Positions 27,380-40,382 of a DNA stretch of 64,000 nucleotides are shown here, piece after piece (the stretch's first letter is position 1; the number at the start of each line of letters is the position of its first letter). The DNA lies in the NCBI GenBank assembly GCA_964006375.1, contig OZ023263.1, positions 138,789,173-138,853,172 of the forward strand, written 5' to 3'. Under the pieces are notes generated by a model that made no database searches, had not been told where the DNA came from, and was given only the letters and a program-made list of their open reading frames with translations. The position numbers and the translations under genes were made by a program. The DNA is from Tillus elongatus (taxonomy: Eukaryota; Arthropoda; Insecta; Coleoptera; Cleridae).

Positions 27380-27690
27380 GTCGGACTATTTCCGCGACTA
27401 TGGCCAATCACCGACGCCAGGGGGCAGTTTCATCTGACTTTCCTGGAAATGTTGCCGAACCCCTACCTTTGTGTAAGTTCGCATGCACGCACAGAAGCAC
27501 GCACGCACACACACACGCACGCACACACACATACACACGCACACATACAATGTCGGCCTATTTCCGCGACTATGGCCAATTACCGACGCGAGGGAGCAGT
27601 TTCACCTCACTATCCTGGAAATTTTGCCGTACCCCTGCCTTTCCGTAAGGACGCACGCACGCGCGCGCGCACACACACACACAGAGAGAG
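27380..27690 (+). repeat. 172-bp direct duplication with CA-rich simple repeat
   Basis: Two copies start at GTCGG (27380 and 27552). Each has CTATTTCCGCGACTATGGCC and ends in a CA/CG/GA-rich tract, the first at 27486-27548 and the second at 27652-27690. Confidence 0.8.
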
Positions 27691-28006
27691 AGAAACTCGA
27701 AGTAGTCGGACGTGTTTTCTGTTCTTGAATCGGATTTTTCGTTTCAAGCGTGTTAATACCAGTTTAAAAAATATAATTCTAATTATTAGTGGTTGATAAA
27801 CTACAATGGCTGTAATTTGGTGCGGTTTTAAAACTTTGCTTTGCACCGTAAGGTGCATATAAAGACGATTGTGTTTAAAACAAAATAATAATAAATAATA
27901 TACATATATTGTATATGTATATTTGCATCTTTCAGTTTATCACAGTAAGTAAACCGTTATCTTTATCTCCTTTTCCTTATCACTCACTAATCAATATGTT
28001 CCTATA
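27691..28006. other. non-coding flank of the Tx1-like LINE
   Basis: No domain recognised. The exact 5' end of the LINE is not visible. Confidence 0.4.
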
Positions 28007-29409
28007 TTGTTTGCATACCCATATATAACGCAGGCTGTGCAGGATAATATTTCCGGAGACGTTTCTGAACAGAGGGGCGTCACAAAAATTTTTCAAAAAG
28101 GTACCTCCAGTAAAAATTCTGTAAATCAGAAAACAGCTACAAGTTTTTCGAATATAGTCAAAGCTTCATGCTTTCCAAAAAAAGGTTCAAACAATAATTT
28201 TTCCTGTCATAGATGGCATACAGGTCAAAGAGTACGTAATAGCAACTGCCGAAATAATAGACCCAAAAGATATACTATTTGCAAGTAGAATGTCGAACAA
28301 TAGGGTTTGTCTATATTTGTCGTCCAAGGACATAGTAAATAACTTTATTGAAAAAGAAGGAGGTGTTAATTTAAAGGATGTATTTATACCCGCTAGAAAA
28401 CTCATTATGCCTGCAAGGAGGTTAATATTCTCAAATGTATATCCTTGTATTTCAGATTATATTATAGAAGACGCTCTAACCGAGAAAAAATTGAAGATTG
28501 TTTCACCCATCTCATTTATTGGGGCTGGTATTAATAAGGATAAACTAACTCATATTCTTAGCTTTAGGAGGCAGGTATTCATATCAACAAAACAAGAAAC
28601 TGAAATACCAAGTTCTGTCACAATAACCTTCGACAACGAAGAATATCACATTTTCATTTCTGACGATATGGTTAAATGTTTTAGATGTAATGAATACGGA
28701 CACATAGCAAGTAAATGTACCACTGTCGTCACACCCATTAAAGCAACCCGAGACAATTCAACAGAAGCCAATAATGATAATATTATTATTGAAGTAAACA
28801 CACAAGATCCACAAACGGGAAATAAAAGACCACATTCTGCAACCGCAAGCTCTGTAGACATAATTGTCTGTTACCAATATTGTATCCACCCAAACTTTAA
28901 ACAGGCCAAACACAGAGCCAGTAGAGCAACCGAAAGAAAAAATTATAGTCACGGCACAAGTACACAAAACAAATGAAGGTAACAGTAGTCAAAAGTCGAA
29001 AACTTCAAAACATAAAAGATTTAAAACAGATGAGCCACAAGCAGAAGAAACTTTCATGGAGACCGAACAACTTTGGAAAGATAATAATACTCAGGTCTTA
29101 GATTTTGTAAGTTTCACTCAATTTCTTAAGCAAGTAAAAGGTAATGACAAACCATTAGAAGTGGCAAGAGAGTACACAAGTGACATTGAAAGGTTGATAA
29201 AATTATTAACAACAGCCAAAATATTAGTTTCAGATCGTGCCCCAAAACAAAGGATACGGAGACTAATTGTATCCCTACAGAAAGTTCTTCAAACCGATAA
29301 TATATCTATAGAAGTTGAAGATTCCCAATCAGAGTCACTGTCCAATTCACAAATATCCTTAAATTCGGCCATATCTCTCGAAAGTGTCAACAGCCAGAAC
29401 AGTTATTAA
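28007..29409 (+). pseudogene. Tx1-like LINE ORF1
   Basis: Three successive frames: 28007-28180, then about 28180-28870, then 28864-29409. The middle part ends in a CCHC knuckle (CFRCNEYGHIASKC near 28677-28718), preceded by a beta-rich stretch (PSSVTITFDNEEYHIFISD). The last part is Lys/Glu/Ser-rich. In L1-group elements ORF1 protein binds the element RNA. The first frame break follows a run of seven As at 28177. The stop at 29407 lies two bases before the ORF2 start. Confidence 0.75.
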
Positions 29410-29411
29410 AT

Positions 29412-29930
29412 ATGCATACATCTATATCAGCAACAACATTAAACCTAAAAAGTATTAGAACTCATTTTAAGTGGATACAAATGGAATGTTTTTTAAATTA
29501 TAATAACTCCGATATATACCTTTTACAAGAAACTAACATAATAGATGTTACCAAAAATCCTACCCTTAAAAACTATACCATATTTCACAACCCTGCTATA
29601 GATGATTACACAGGATAAGTATGGATCTGCAGAACGGTACCCTGCTCTGGCAAAAGAACCCCAAAACCTTCTTAGCCGACATACACTAGAATACTGTTGG
29701 AGGAGACTATAAATCAATAGCAGGCTATACCTACATTTCAAACGGAACCCCTAAAACTGCTTCCAGACTGGACAGAATATATTGCACAAAAAATACTGCA
29801 ACAAAAATAATCCCCTCCCAACTAGTAGCTTCTTTCTCAGATCATCTAGCTGTAACTGTCTGTTTTGAAATAAAGAACAAGACACATCACAAAGCCCCTT
29901 ATTGGAGGTTTGATAACCTGTTACTTCAGG
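29412..29930 (+). pseudogene. Tx1-like LINE ORF2: APE-type endonuclease part
   Basis: The start MHTSISATTLNLKSIR...DIYLLQET is the usual opening of a LINE apurinic endonuclease, with the catalytic Glu in LLQET. A stop at 29616 and a jump follow. The C-terminal half is seen at 29720-29860 (SRLDRIY and SDHLAVTV, which carry the last catalytic Asp and His). Much of the middle of the domain is deleted. Confidence 0.75.
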
Positions 29931-31709
29931 ATGCTTTTTACGTACAAATGATGGAGAGTTTCATAGGACAAGAAGATAGGAAAAGACCACAAGAGGATAA
30001 TTTGTTAATATGGTGGGATAACCTTAAGTTAAACATAAAAAATATAACAATTCTTTATAACAGACAAAATCGTAAGACTACACAATTGTAATTTGTTCAG
30101 TTACAAAAAGAAATAAAAAATATTTTTCTAAATTCTACCTCTTCAACATCTCAAGTAAACGAAGCCTCGATAATACAGAAAAGTGCAAAAGACTGGTACA
30201 CTCGACGCAGTGAAAATTTTTTACTGAACACCAAATATGAAAGACTCATTTACTCTGACAAACCTGCGCTTGACAAACGCATGTCTACTTTATACACACC
30301 GTTAACGCAACTTATTGTTAATGGAAACATTGAGAATGATCCTCTAACTTTATGTGATTATATAAAAAGGCATGTGAGTGAAAAACATTCCAGAAGAGTT
30401 CGAAGTGTAAACAACCTATCTGTGATTTACGAAGATATCAAAAAGCTTGAAACAAGTGATAAAAACTACCTGGATACACCTCATACACCTGATGACCTTG
30501 CAACAGCATTGATGTCATTGAAGAAAGGTAGTGCTCCTGGACTGGATGGCCTCACTACTGAATTCTATAAAGCTTTTTGGAACAATTTGTCTGTTTTTTT
30601 ATATAAGACAGTCGTTAAAATGTTTAGCAAAGAAACATTACCCAGGTCACTAACGAAATCAGTAATAGGCCTCTTACCAAAGTAAGGTGATCTTTTAAAC
30701 CTAGAAAACTGGAGATTTATTTCAATACTGCAAACAGATTATAAAATTATTGCAAAAGCATTGTCACAAAAATTATCAAGTGTTATAGGCCATATCTTTG
30801 AACCAGAACAGAGTTATGCAATTCCAGGAAGATCAATTTATGACATTCTACACCTTCATCGAGATGTCATTTCCTATGCCAATCAACAAAATCTACCGCT
30901 GGCCATACTAAGTTTGGATCAAAAAGCAGCTTTTGATGGAATTTATCATGACTATTTGTTTTATATATTAGATATCTTCAATATAGGCGACTACTTCAGT
31001 AAATCAGTCAGAACACTATACAAAAATGCAGTATGCCACGTTAGAGTTGGATCCTTACTGACCAGGGAAATATGTTTTGAACGGGGAATACGTCAATTTT
31101 GCCCACTTTCTGGACCACTACTTGCTTGCAATTGAACCGCTGATGCTCTTTTGTAGGTCCAAACTATTAGGTTTCCATATTCCTCTATCCCCGCCCTTAA
31201 AATTTACTGTGAGCACGTACGCGGACGACGTGTCAGTATTCATATCGCGTAGTGATGATTTCGAAAAATTTCAACAAGTTTATAACGAATATGCAGGAGA
31301 ATCTGGGTCAGTTCTCAACAACACAAAATCGGCCGGTTTTTGGACAGGACTTTGGAAAACACAACAGTGTCGACCTCTAGATTTTCAGCGGACCAACCAG
31401 CATGTTAAAGTGTTAGGAATAACTTTTACAGATGACTTAAAACGTGACACAGATACAGCGTGTGATGAACTACTTGCAAAATTGGATAACTCTATAGCAA
31501 AGTGGAAACAAAAAGCTCGAGCACTATCAATTACTGGCAGAAAATTGATTATTAATCAAACTTTAGCACCAAAATTGTGGCACCATTTTCAGATCCTTCC
31601 ATTTAGTAAAAATCATTTAGAAAAGGTACAGAAAAAACTGGTAGATTTTTTATGGACAGGAAAACACTGGACCAAATTGAAAGATCTTTGCATTTCTGTG
31701 AGTGATTAG
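29931..31709 (+). pseudogene. Tx1-like LINE ORF2: reverse transcriptase
   Basis: RT blocks in order: APGLDGLTTEFYKAFW (30535), then LLPK (30673) and a break. LSLDQKAAFDG (about 30910) carries the first catalytic Asp, followed by RGIRQFCPLSGPLLA (31085). YADDVSVFI (31219) has both Asp residues, and VLGITFTDD lies near 31410. The RT-defining residues survive, but frame breaks at about 30685, 31100 and 31709 and point changes (GIRQF for the usual GVRQG) show decay. Confidence 0.85.
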
Positions 31710-32920
31710 GAAGGGTTCATCTTTTATCAAAAATAAAAACTTTCCGAATATATACCGCAGCTAGACTTATGGACATCGCAGAATCAGAGAAATGGAAGAG
31801 ACTGATCGAATACTATATATCACAGAATAACCCATAATCTCTAGTGTGGCAATGGTTTTTTGTAAAACACCGAAAAACAATCAATCAGAATATTTCATTG
31901 TATGTACAATCCATATTAGAAGCCATGCAAGAATATGTCTACATCAAAGATTTTCCTAAGTCAAAAGAAGACATAGCAAGTATACCAACTGCAGACTCTC
32001 GTTTGATCCAGACATGTACTCCTCCACTGTTTAATTATCGCTGGGCAGAAAATGGATTTAAGACCGTAGGCGACTTCATGGGAAAATATGGATGGCTACC
32101 TAATAACGAAATTGAAGAAAAACTCACATCTCAGTCCTCTGTTGTATTAATGGACCTACTGCATCATTGTCAAAAGATTAAGGAATTCTTCAAAAAGCAA
32201 TATAAAAAGGAATGTCCCAACATTCCAAACCTACATGCACCCTATGTTTCTCTTCTGAGCAAGATTCACTTACAGTTTTACATAAAGGAACAAGAAAAAT
32301 ATTGCAACGGAAACTTACGTCGGGTTTTTTCAATTTAAAGGGAAAAATGCCGGGAAAGTGGATAGATGATGAAGTGATATGGCCGTCGTTTTTTCTAAAT
32401 AAATTATCGTTTGGAAACGAGGCAGAGGTGTCCTGGAGACTTGCCAAAAATCGCTTGGTTGACTGTGTTTTTCTATCAAAGTCTCAACTCAGAAACTCGA
32501 AATACTGCCCCTTTTGCCCTGATGAAGTTGGTACATCATGGCATATTATTTTGACATGCTCCAAAAGTCAACATCTATGGGAGTTTGTGAAAAATGTGCT
32601 GACGAAATTGACTGGAAGGAGGGACATAACAGTGGCTAACAACTCTGGTTTTGACAAACAAATCAAATGAGTATAATTTAGCCAATTATATTATAAATCT
32701 AGCAAAAAGTACAATATATGCAGAGATAGTATATATTTTAAAACAGGTTAAAACTGACATATCATATCTTGATGTTTTTATACATAAACTTAGAGCTAGG
32801 CTTGTGAATGAATTTTGCTGGTATCTGGGAAAGAGAAACATGTGCGCTTTTAAACGATTATGGTGTATCAAAAACCTTCTCAGCAAAATTGAGGGAAATG
32901 ATCTTCTCTTCCTGATCTAA
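31710..32920 (+). pseudogene. Tx1-like LINE ORF2: C-terminal domain
   Basis: Three overlapping frames (31844-32338, 32212-32670, 32651-32920). YCPFCPDEVGTSWHIILTC near 32510-32565 is the Cys/His motif that closes L1-group ORF2 proteins, and SFGNEAEVSWRLAKNRL precedes it as in zf-RVT domains. Frameshifts occur near 32320 and 32660. Confidence 0.75.
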
Positions 32921-33105
32921 TGAAAATGCGAAAGCATTTTTAACGGACGGGAAAAATGAACTAGAGACTCTCAATGTGATGATATAATAATGAATGAATT
33001 AATATTTTAATGTTGATATATATGTCTCTGTATATGAATATGTGTGAGAAATGTAAATGTAAATAATTTTATTTTTCTATTTATGACAAAAACAACAGTT
33101 TTAAA
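32921..33105 (+). other. LINE 3' untranslated region
   Basis: Short AT-rich stretch between the ORF2 end and the (TAA)n tail. Confidence 0.5.
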
Positions 33106-33352
<247 letters not shown>

Positions 33353-33552
33353 TAAAAATCTGGTGGAAAAGGTTAAAGAAGAAATGGTTAAACTATCCGT
33401 GAAATGTTAAAACTTAGGAGGACTGTCCAGTGACTTTATAAAGAGTAGAAATATCACTATTTCAAAGACGGCGAACGCTCCAAAATATTACCACAACTGG
33501 ACTAAGTGTGGTCCTGTGGCGAAGATTGTGCTGGTAATATAGTTCAAAGTCT
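33353..33552. other. short unassigned spacer
   Basis: Nothing recognised. Confidence 0.4.
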
Positions 33553-33659
33553 GGACGCAGCAAGTGCGTTATAGTAGTGAGTTTTCATAAAAATGTTTTT
33601 AATAGCAAATATGTTTTTTTGTTAAGAAAGCAGGCATTAAATTTGGTTACCAGTATAAC

Positions 33660-35075
33660 TTAGAAATGATCCAAAGCGCTTCCTAGCAACTACAGGCCTA
33701 TTTCTCTCCTTTCAGTCGCCTCTAAAGTGATGGAAAAGTATATAAACACCGAATTACTAAAATTTCTTGAAAAACACAGTCTAATCCACGACAGGCAGTA
33801 TGGATTCCGTCAGCGTAGATCGACTGCCGACCTCCTTTCCTTTGTCACCCATTCTTGGAACAAGTCCATGGAACAACACGGTGAATCCCAGATTGTTGCT
33901 CTAGACATATCCAAAGCATTCGACCAGGTCTGGCACGCAGCGCTGCTTAATAAACTTCCGGCCTATGGCCTACCAGCAAACCTCTGTATGTAGACAGCAA
34001 ATTTCCTTTCCAACAGGAGCATATCTGTTGTTGTGGATGGCCATTCCTTTAAACTGTATCCAATTAATGCAGGAGTTCCTAAGGTTCAGCTTTAGCCCCT
34101 ACTTTGTTTCTTCTCCACATCAATGACCTCCTCTCTAGCACATATAACCCAGTTCACAGCTACGCGGATGACAGCACCCTCCATTCAAATATACAATATT
34201 CTAAGCCCGTCTCTTTAGCCCAATTAGATGAGGATCGCAGACTCATGGAGGGTTCTGTCTCCGTGGATCTCCAAAAAATATTAGACTGGGGAAGTAGAAA
34301 TCTTGTACAATTCAACCCCACCAAAACTAAGTCTTGCTTTCTTTCTCACAAGAGATACACCAGCCCTAGACCCATCACAATGAACAACCAAGTTATTCAA
34401 AGTAATGAGTCCTTTTCTCTTGTTGGCATTTCTGTGGATCGAAATCTTAATTGGCACCAACATGTCACATCAATTGCAGAAGCGGCTGCTAAGAAAATAG
34501 GTTTCCTCTTCCGGGCTCGCAAATACTTTTCACCAGCTAATCTCTATACCTTATATACTTCACAAATAAGGCCAAACCTCGAATACTGCTCCCACATCTG
34601 GGGTGCCGCTGCCGCTTCTACACTCGCTATCCTGGACTCCATTCAAAAGAGAGCTATACGTCTCATTGGTGACCCTACCCTCACCCAAAGGCTGCCATCC
34701 CTTGCCCACCGACGTGCCGTTGCTGACCTCTCACTCTTTTATAGATATCTGCACGGGCACTGCTCAGAGGAGCTTTCCTCCATAGTTCCCCCACCTGCTG
34801 CCCCCAACAGATCTACCAGGGGGGCAGAGCGAATGTACCCTTTTACTGTCCAGGTCACCAGACATAGAACATCTTGTTATGCCTGCTCTTTTGTCCCGAG
34901 GACTTCCAAGTTGTGGAATTCCTTGCTGGCACATGTTTTTCCTTCTCCTCCGAACCTCCAAACCTTCAAGTCCAGAATTAACAAGCTGCCTCTTTCCTCC
35001 TTGTCAACAACCACGATACGATAGTATTTAGGCTGTCAGCCCTCGTGGTGTGTTGTTGAAATAAAAAATAAAAAA
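33660..35075 (+). mobile_element. 5'-truncated LINE (CR1/Jockey-like) inserted in MITE
   Basis: It starts inside RT and ends in an A-rich tail (AAATAAAAAATAAAAAAA). MITE sequence is interrupted at 33659 and resumes at 35076. The clade call is by eye; Jockey, CR1 and related groups are not separable here. Confidence 0.85.
33690..35024 (+). pseudogene. LINE reverse transcriptase (C-terminal two thirds)
   Basis: Residue blocks: RPISLLSVASKVMEKYI, then DRQYGFRQRRSTADLL, then ALDISKAFDQVWHAALLNKL (first Asp). A stop follows at 33991-33993 and a frameshift near 34090. Next come SYADDSTLH (34157) with both catalytic Asp, ILDWGSRNLVQFNPTKT, LYTSQIRPNLEYCSHIWG, and a tail ending KSRINKL. The second frame (34104-35024) is open for 306 codons, so decay is moderate. 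A related but more decayed fragment is at 59300-59640. Confidence 0.85.
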
Positions 35076-35276
35076 ACCTATATAGTAGAAACAATGTGCC
35101 ATGTTTCATCAAAATAACTAAATTCTTTAAAAATGTACAAAAATTTCCAAAAGTAAACTGAGAGTGTTCCCGAAAAAAACTCGTTTCTTGGTCAACCTTA
35201 TAGGTTAGTAGCAAATTGAGCTTTTCAAATTTAAAGCCTTTAATCAAAATTCGCTACCATAACGCACTTGCTGCGT

Positions 35277-35384
35277 CCCGATTTTCTTTTCTTACAAACA
35301 TGCATTATATCTCGATAGAAAATGCAAAAATGCAAAAACATAAGGTCTGTTCGACTTAAAAAAAAACAAAAAAAAGAAAATGTC
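35277..35384. other. short unassigned spacer
   Basis: Nothing recognised. Confidence 0.4.
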
Positions 35385-36200
<816 letters not shown>

Positions 36201-37205
36201 ACCAAATTGGGAATTACCTGTATGAGGTAACTTAGGCATCGTCGAGTTACGTAATTGCTGGTAATCCTTTTTCGTTTCTGCAATCAGCGTTAGTCTACTA
36301 ATCGAATGTTTGATAAAAAATTAAATAAATACGAAGACAGTGGGCATCCTTGCCTCACATTTTCTCTCATTTTAACCTCAATTACACACTCGTTATTGTC
36401 TGATACCCTGCCTTAATTTTTACAGCTTGTCTCATTTTGTTTCATTGTAGTTTTTAAGGTATTGTGTTTGAATAATTTCAATTAATTGTTTCTTTGCTTT
36501 ATGTGTAGGATTTACCAAACTTGTAAGTTATTCTGAATTCGCTTCAGGTATTGTTAATAATTAGACTATTAATATAATGAAATATTAACTGTATTATAGA
36601 CAAGTTTTTTATATTTAAATCACTAAAAAATGAGCTATTAGCGATTTGAGTATAACGTTACTTATGGTTAGGTATATAGTTTTTGATTGCATACAATTTA
36701 TTTTAACGTTATTTGTTTAGTGTTTGTTATTTACCTTATAAGCTTTATTGCTAGATTCATACTCATATAAAAACTAACTACCCCGAATAACTTCCTGGTT
36801 CATGAGTTTTAGTTTTTAAAAATGTTAACAGCTATTTATTAAAACATTTTGATTTAGAATGGAGAATAATAGCTTTTAAAACATTTGCTTAATAGTTGTC
36901 AATTGACTTAGTGATTGATATGTATTTACCAGTGGTATGGATAGTGCAAATAATTTCATTCATCATTTACCAAGGTAATCAACTTCTTGGTAGTAGGTGG
37001 TGATTCATTTACTGTAATGCCAGCGACATTAACTGGCTTGTGAATTTCTATGCCACCTAGGAAACAATTGTTTCCTGTTCTATACATATAAACATGCATA
37101 TTACTCATGGTATCATAAATAAAAGACTGTAGACTGTATTAGAACTTCTGATTATTCTGGTTGGAAACAATTTGTTTGGTGAATAACGCGTAATCTATCT
37201 ATCAG
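36201..37205. other. non-coding, unassigned
   Basis: Long AT-rich stretch with no frame or shared repeat. Confidence 0.5.
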
Positions 37206-37700
37206 CCTTGTGTGTGCGTGTGTGCGTGCGTTGGTGCGTGCATGCATGCGTGTGTGTGTGTGTGCTAATTTTGTTACACTCACGGACGAGTTCGTAAATC
37301 AGCTATAACGGGCATTTTTTCCCCAAAAATATACAGAAATATTTTTGAATAAGCTATATTTGATTCAGAAAGTATTAGAGTAACTAGAATGATACTTTAC
37401 ATGTAACGAGAAATGCTGCAAATAAACCTTTGTTGTGAATTTTAAGTAATTTGGTTTACAAAATTTGGAGTTTTTACCAAACTAAAAATAAAATCTGACA
37501 TGAAGCGAAACGACTTTAGTAATTAACGTCCAATGCCTGACAAAAACAGCGGATTCAGCTGCCACGCATTAATTGATACATACTACACACATAATTATAA
37601 TGTAACGATAAACAAGCATTATAAAAAACATGCGTAAAACATTGCATCAGAATTGGGATCGAGAAAGCTCGGCCACAAAAAATCCGAACACCTATTAAAT
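37206..37700 (+). repeat. dispersed repeat E, copy 2, after a (GT)n tract
   Basis: Matches 24590-25020 in the same plus-strand reading. A GT/GC-rich simple repeat lies at 37206-37264. Confidence 0.6.
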
Positions 37701-37974
37701 CGTTGCAAAAGTATATCCAGCTCCGGATTTCGCTACGGGGCCGAAACAGCCAATAGAAATGCTTAAAGAAAGAATTTAAGAAGAAATATGGACCTTTGGA
37801 GATAAATTCAGAGTCCAAAATGTTTCTGCACAATAAATTATTCCAGTATAACGCCGAACGAAAAGTCGAATGTACCTACACTAAGATTGCCGTTATAGGG
37901 GGAATGAAAATAGGTATTATATAATATATACCTATTAGCCCGCGATTTTAAGGTTCCGCCCACAATACAGGGTG

Positions 37975-38495
37975 TCTTATTTCCGTTGTAAATGTGGTGT
38001 ATCTCAGTTATTATTGCAGATAGAAACAAACAGTTTTCGCGATACTGTGCTCGACTTTTATGAAACGGAAAGTGGCAGTGATAGAAAAGTCGCCGCCTTC
38101 TTAGTTTCGTAGATACAGGGCGCTTTTGAAAAGTTTACGATTTGGGACCCCGCTTGCATTTTCTGTATCCAACAAGATATCGAAAAAGCGAAAACGGATT
38201 CTGGTAGAACTTTTGCCGTAGAATAAAGCTGTATATTCAGATATTTTCACAAAAAAAATAATTTTCGAGAAAAATGTCAAAGTTGTGTTTTTTAAATGGG
38301 ACACCCTATATATAGATATTTTAATAGCTCTAATTAAGGCGATTCCATCGATATGAGGTTTGACATAATTATCTTTTCTGATTTCCGAAAAATTAATTAG
38401 AAACTGTTATTTTCCATAACGTGAAATGTTATAAAGAGACAAACTAACAGATAATGCAATACAACATTGCTCCTTATGGAAAGAATCGGGTTACT
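37975..38495 (+). repeat. dispersed repeat G, copy 1
   Basis: About 500 bp matched in reverse orientation at 53889-54390. Shared landmarks are AAGTCGCCGCCTTCTTAGTT, GGGACCCCGCTTGCATTTTC, GAGCAATGTTGTATTGCATT (as reverse complement) and AACAGATAATGCAATACAAC. Confidence 0.75.
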
Positions 38496-39002
38496 TGTGG
38501 TTTTAAACGGAACACGCCGTGTATTTTTACTTCTTTCGATAGCAATATTCTTGGGCTTTTCTAAATTAGTTAATTTTCATAACAACGCAACAATTTGAAT
38601 AAGGATATTTCTATAATAGTATGCTTTGAGTCACCATGGAAACAAGGAAAAAAGTTATTAGCACTTGCCAAAACCTTGATAAAGACATTCCGATTGTGCT
38701 TACGCACCTTGTTATTGTTTGTAATGGTCGCAAATTAAATATTTGAAAATGTTGAATACTATGCTATGCTTGTATGTTTTATTGAGTAACACGAAAATAC
38801 CAATGAAGCATTACAACTTTATTTTAACAGGTATTGAGTATTTTTAATTTCAATTGCATTTTCTCTATTAAGTAAATTATTTGTTGTCGCAGGTATTCTG
38901 AGAGCAGACAGCCAAATAAAGTAATACTCCAAAGGCTTAAATCAAATTTAACAAACTTCGGCTCTTTTAAAAAACCTAGACCGAAAGTATATAATAAAAA
39001 AG
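38496..39002. other. non-coding, unassigned
   Basis: Nothing supported. Confidence 0.4.
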
Positions 39003-39613
<611 letters not shown>

Positions 39614-40382
39614 CGCCAGGATAGCGTAAATAACGTGTTGGGTAGTGTAGCTGTTGCACGTGAAACGTCTTGCAGAAGAATTGAGTCTCAAGTTGGTGTC
39701 AGCAGATCACGCGTTTCTTCTATTTTAAAAGTAGTGCATAATTTACATCCTGCAGATGTAATTTCAGTCAGTGGTATCTGCAAAAAGTTGATCAGGACCC
39801 AAATTTTGCAAGTAAAGTTATCTAGTCAGATGAAACATATGTAAGTAGTGGTGGATTAATTAATCGTAATAATACAAGACATTGGGCAAGTGAAAACTAA
39901 CATGTCACTGTTTCCCGTGAGCACGAAGGGAGATTTGGTTTTAGTTTAGCCTGCTTCATATTGAGAACTAAAATAAATATCACCATTTATCATGATAACC
40001 TTAACGCAGACCGGTATCTAAACATAATGCAAAATATATTACCGGATTTATTAGAAGATGTCCCTTTAGCCTATCGGAACCACATCTTCTTTCAACAGGA
40101 TGGTGCTCCGGCACATAATTCCCAAATAGTGAGGCGTTATTTAGATGACTTTCCCTACCGCTGCATTATGACGCACGGGCATATACGTTGGCCTGGTAGG
40201 TCGCCCGACCTATCCTCTTTTGTGGGGACAATCAAAAAAATTAATTTATCGTACTCGGCATAACACAGTTGCAGATCTGCTTGATACTACGCATCGGACA
40301 TTTTCAGAATTACAAGGACGCCAAAAAGTAATCGTGAATGCATTACACAGAATTAGGAAAGTATGTCATAAGTGTATGACAG
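39614..40382 (+). pseudogene. IS630/Tc1-mariner-like transposase remnant (DUF4817-associated type)
   Basis: The helix-turn-helix region is [20 protein letters not shown] (39665-39730). A collapsed middle keeps only fragments (QTQHWASEN-like sequence near 39880). ILPDLLEDVPLAYRN, FFQQDGAPAHNSQIVRRYLD (near 40090-40145) and WPGRSPDLSS follow. This order and the FQQDGAPAH and WPxRSPDL motifs mark the second and third acidic residues of the DDE/D core. A tail to about 40375 continues out of frame. At least three frames and an internal deletion make it non-functional. It stops exactly where the 359-bp fold-back arm begins. Confidence 0.75.

Larger units (their letters stand above)
33553..35276 (+). 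mobile_element. MITE with both ends, split by a LINE
   Basis: The left terminus (CTGGACGCAGCAAGTGCGTT) at 33553 and the right terminus (AACGCACTTGCTGCGTCC) at about 35260 are inverted repeats. The interior left and right of the LINE joins exactly where the intact MITE at 42364 reads CAGTATAACCTATATAG. Confidence 0.85.

Noticed and set aside
37206..37265. GT/GC alternating tract as a Z-DNA regulatory element
   Set aside because: It matches simple repeats next to repeat E elsewhere and no promoter is nearby.
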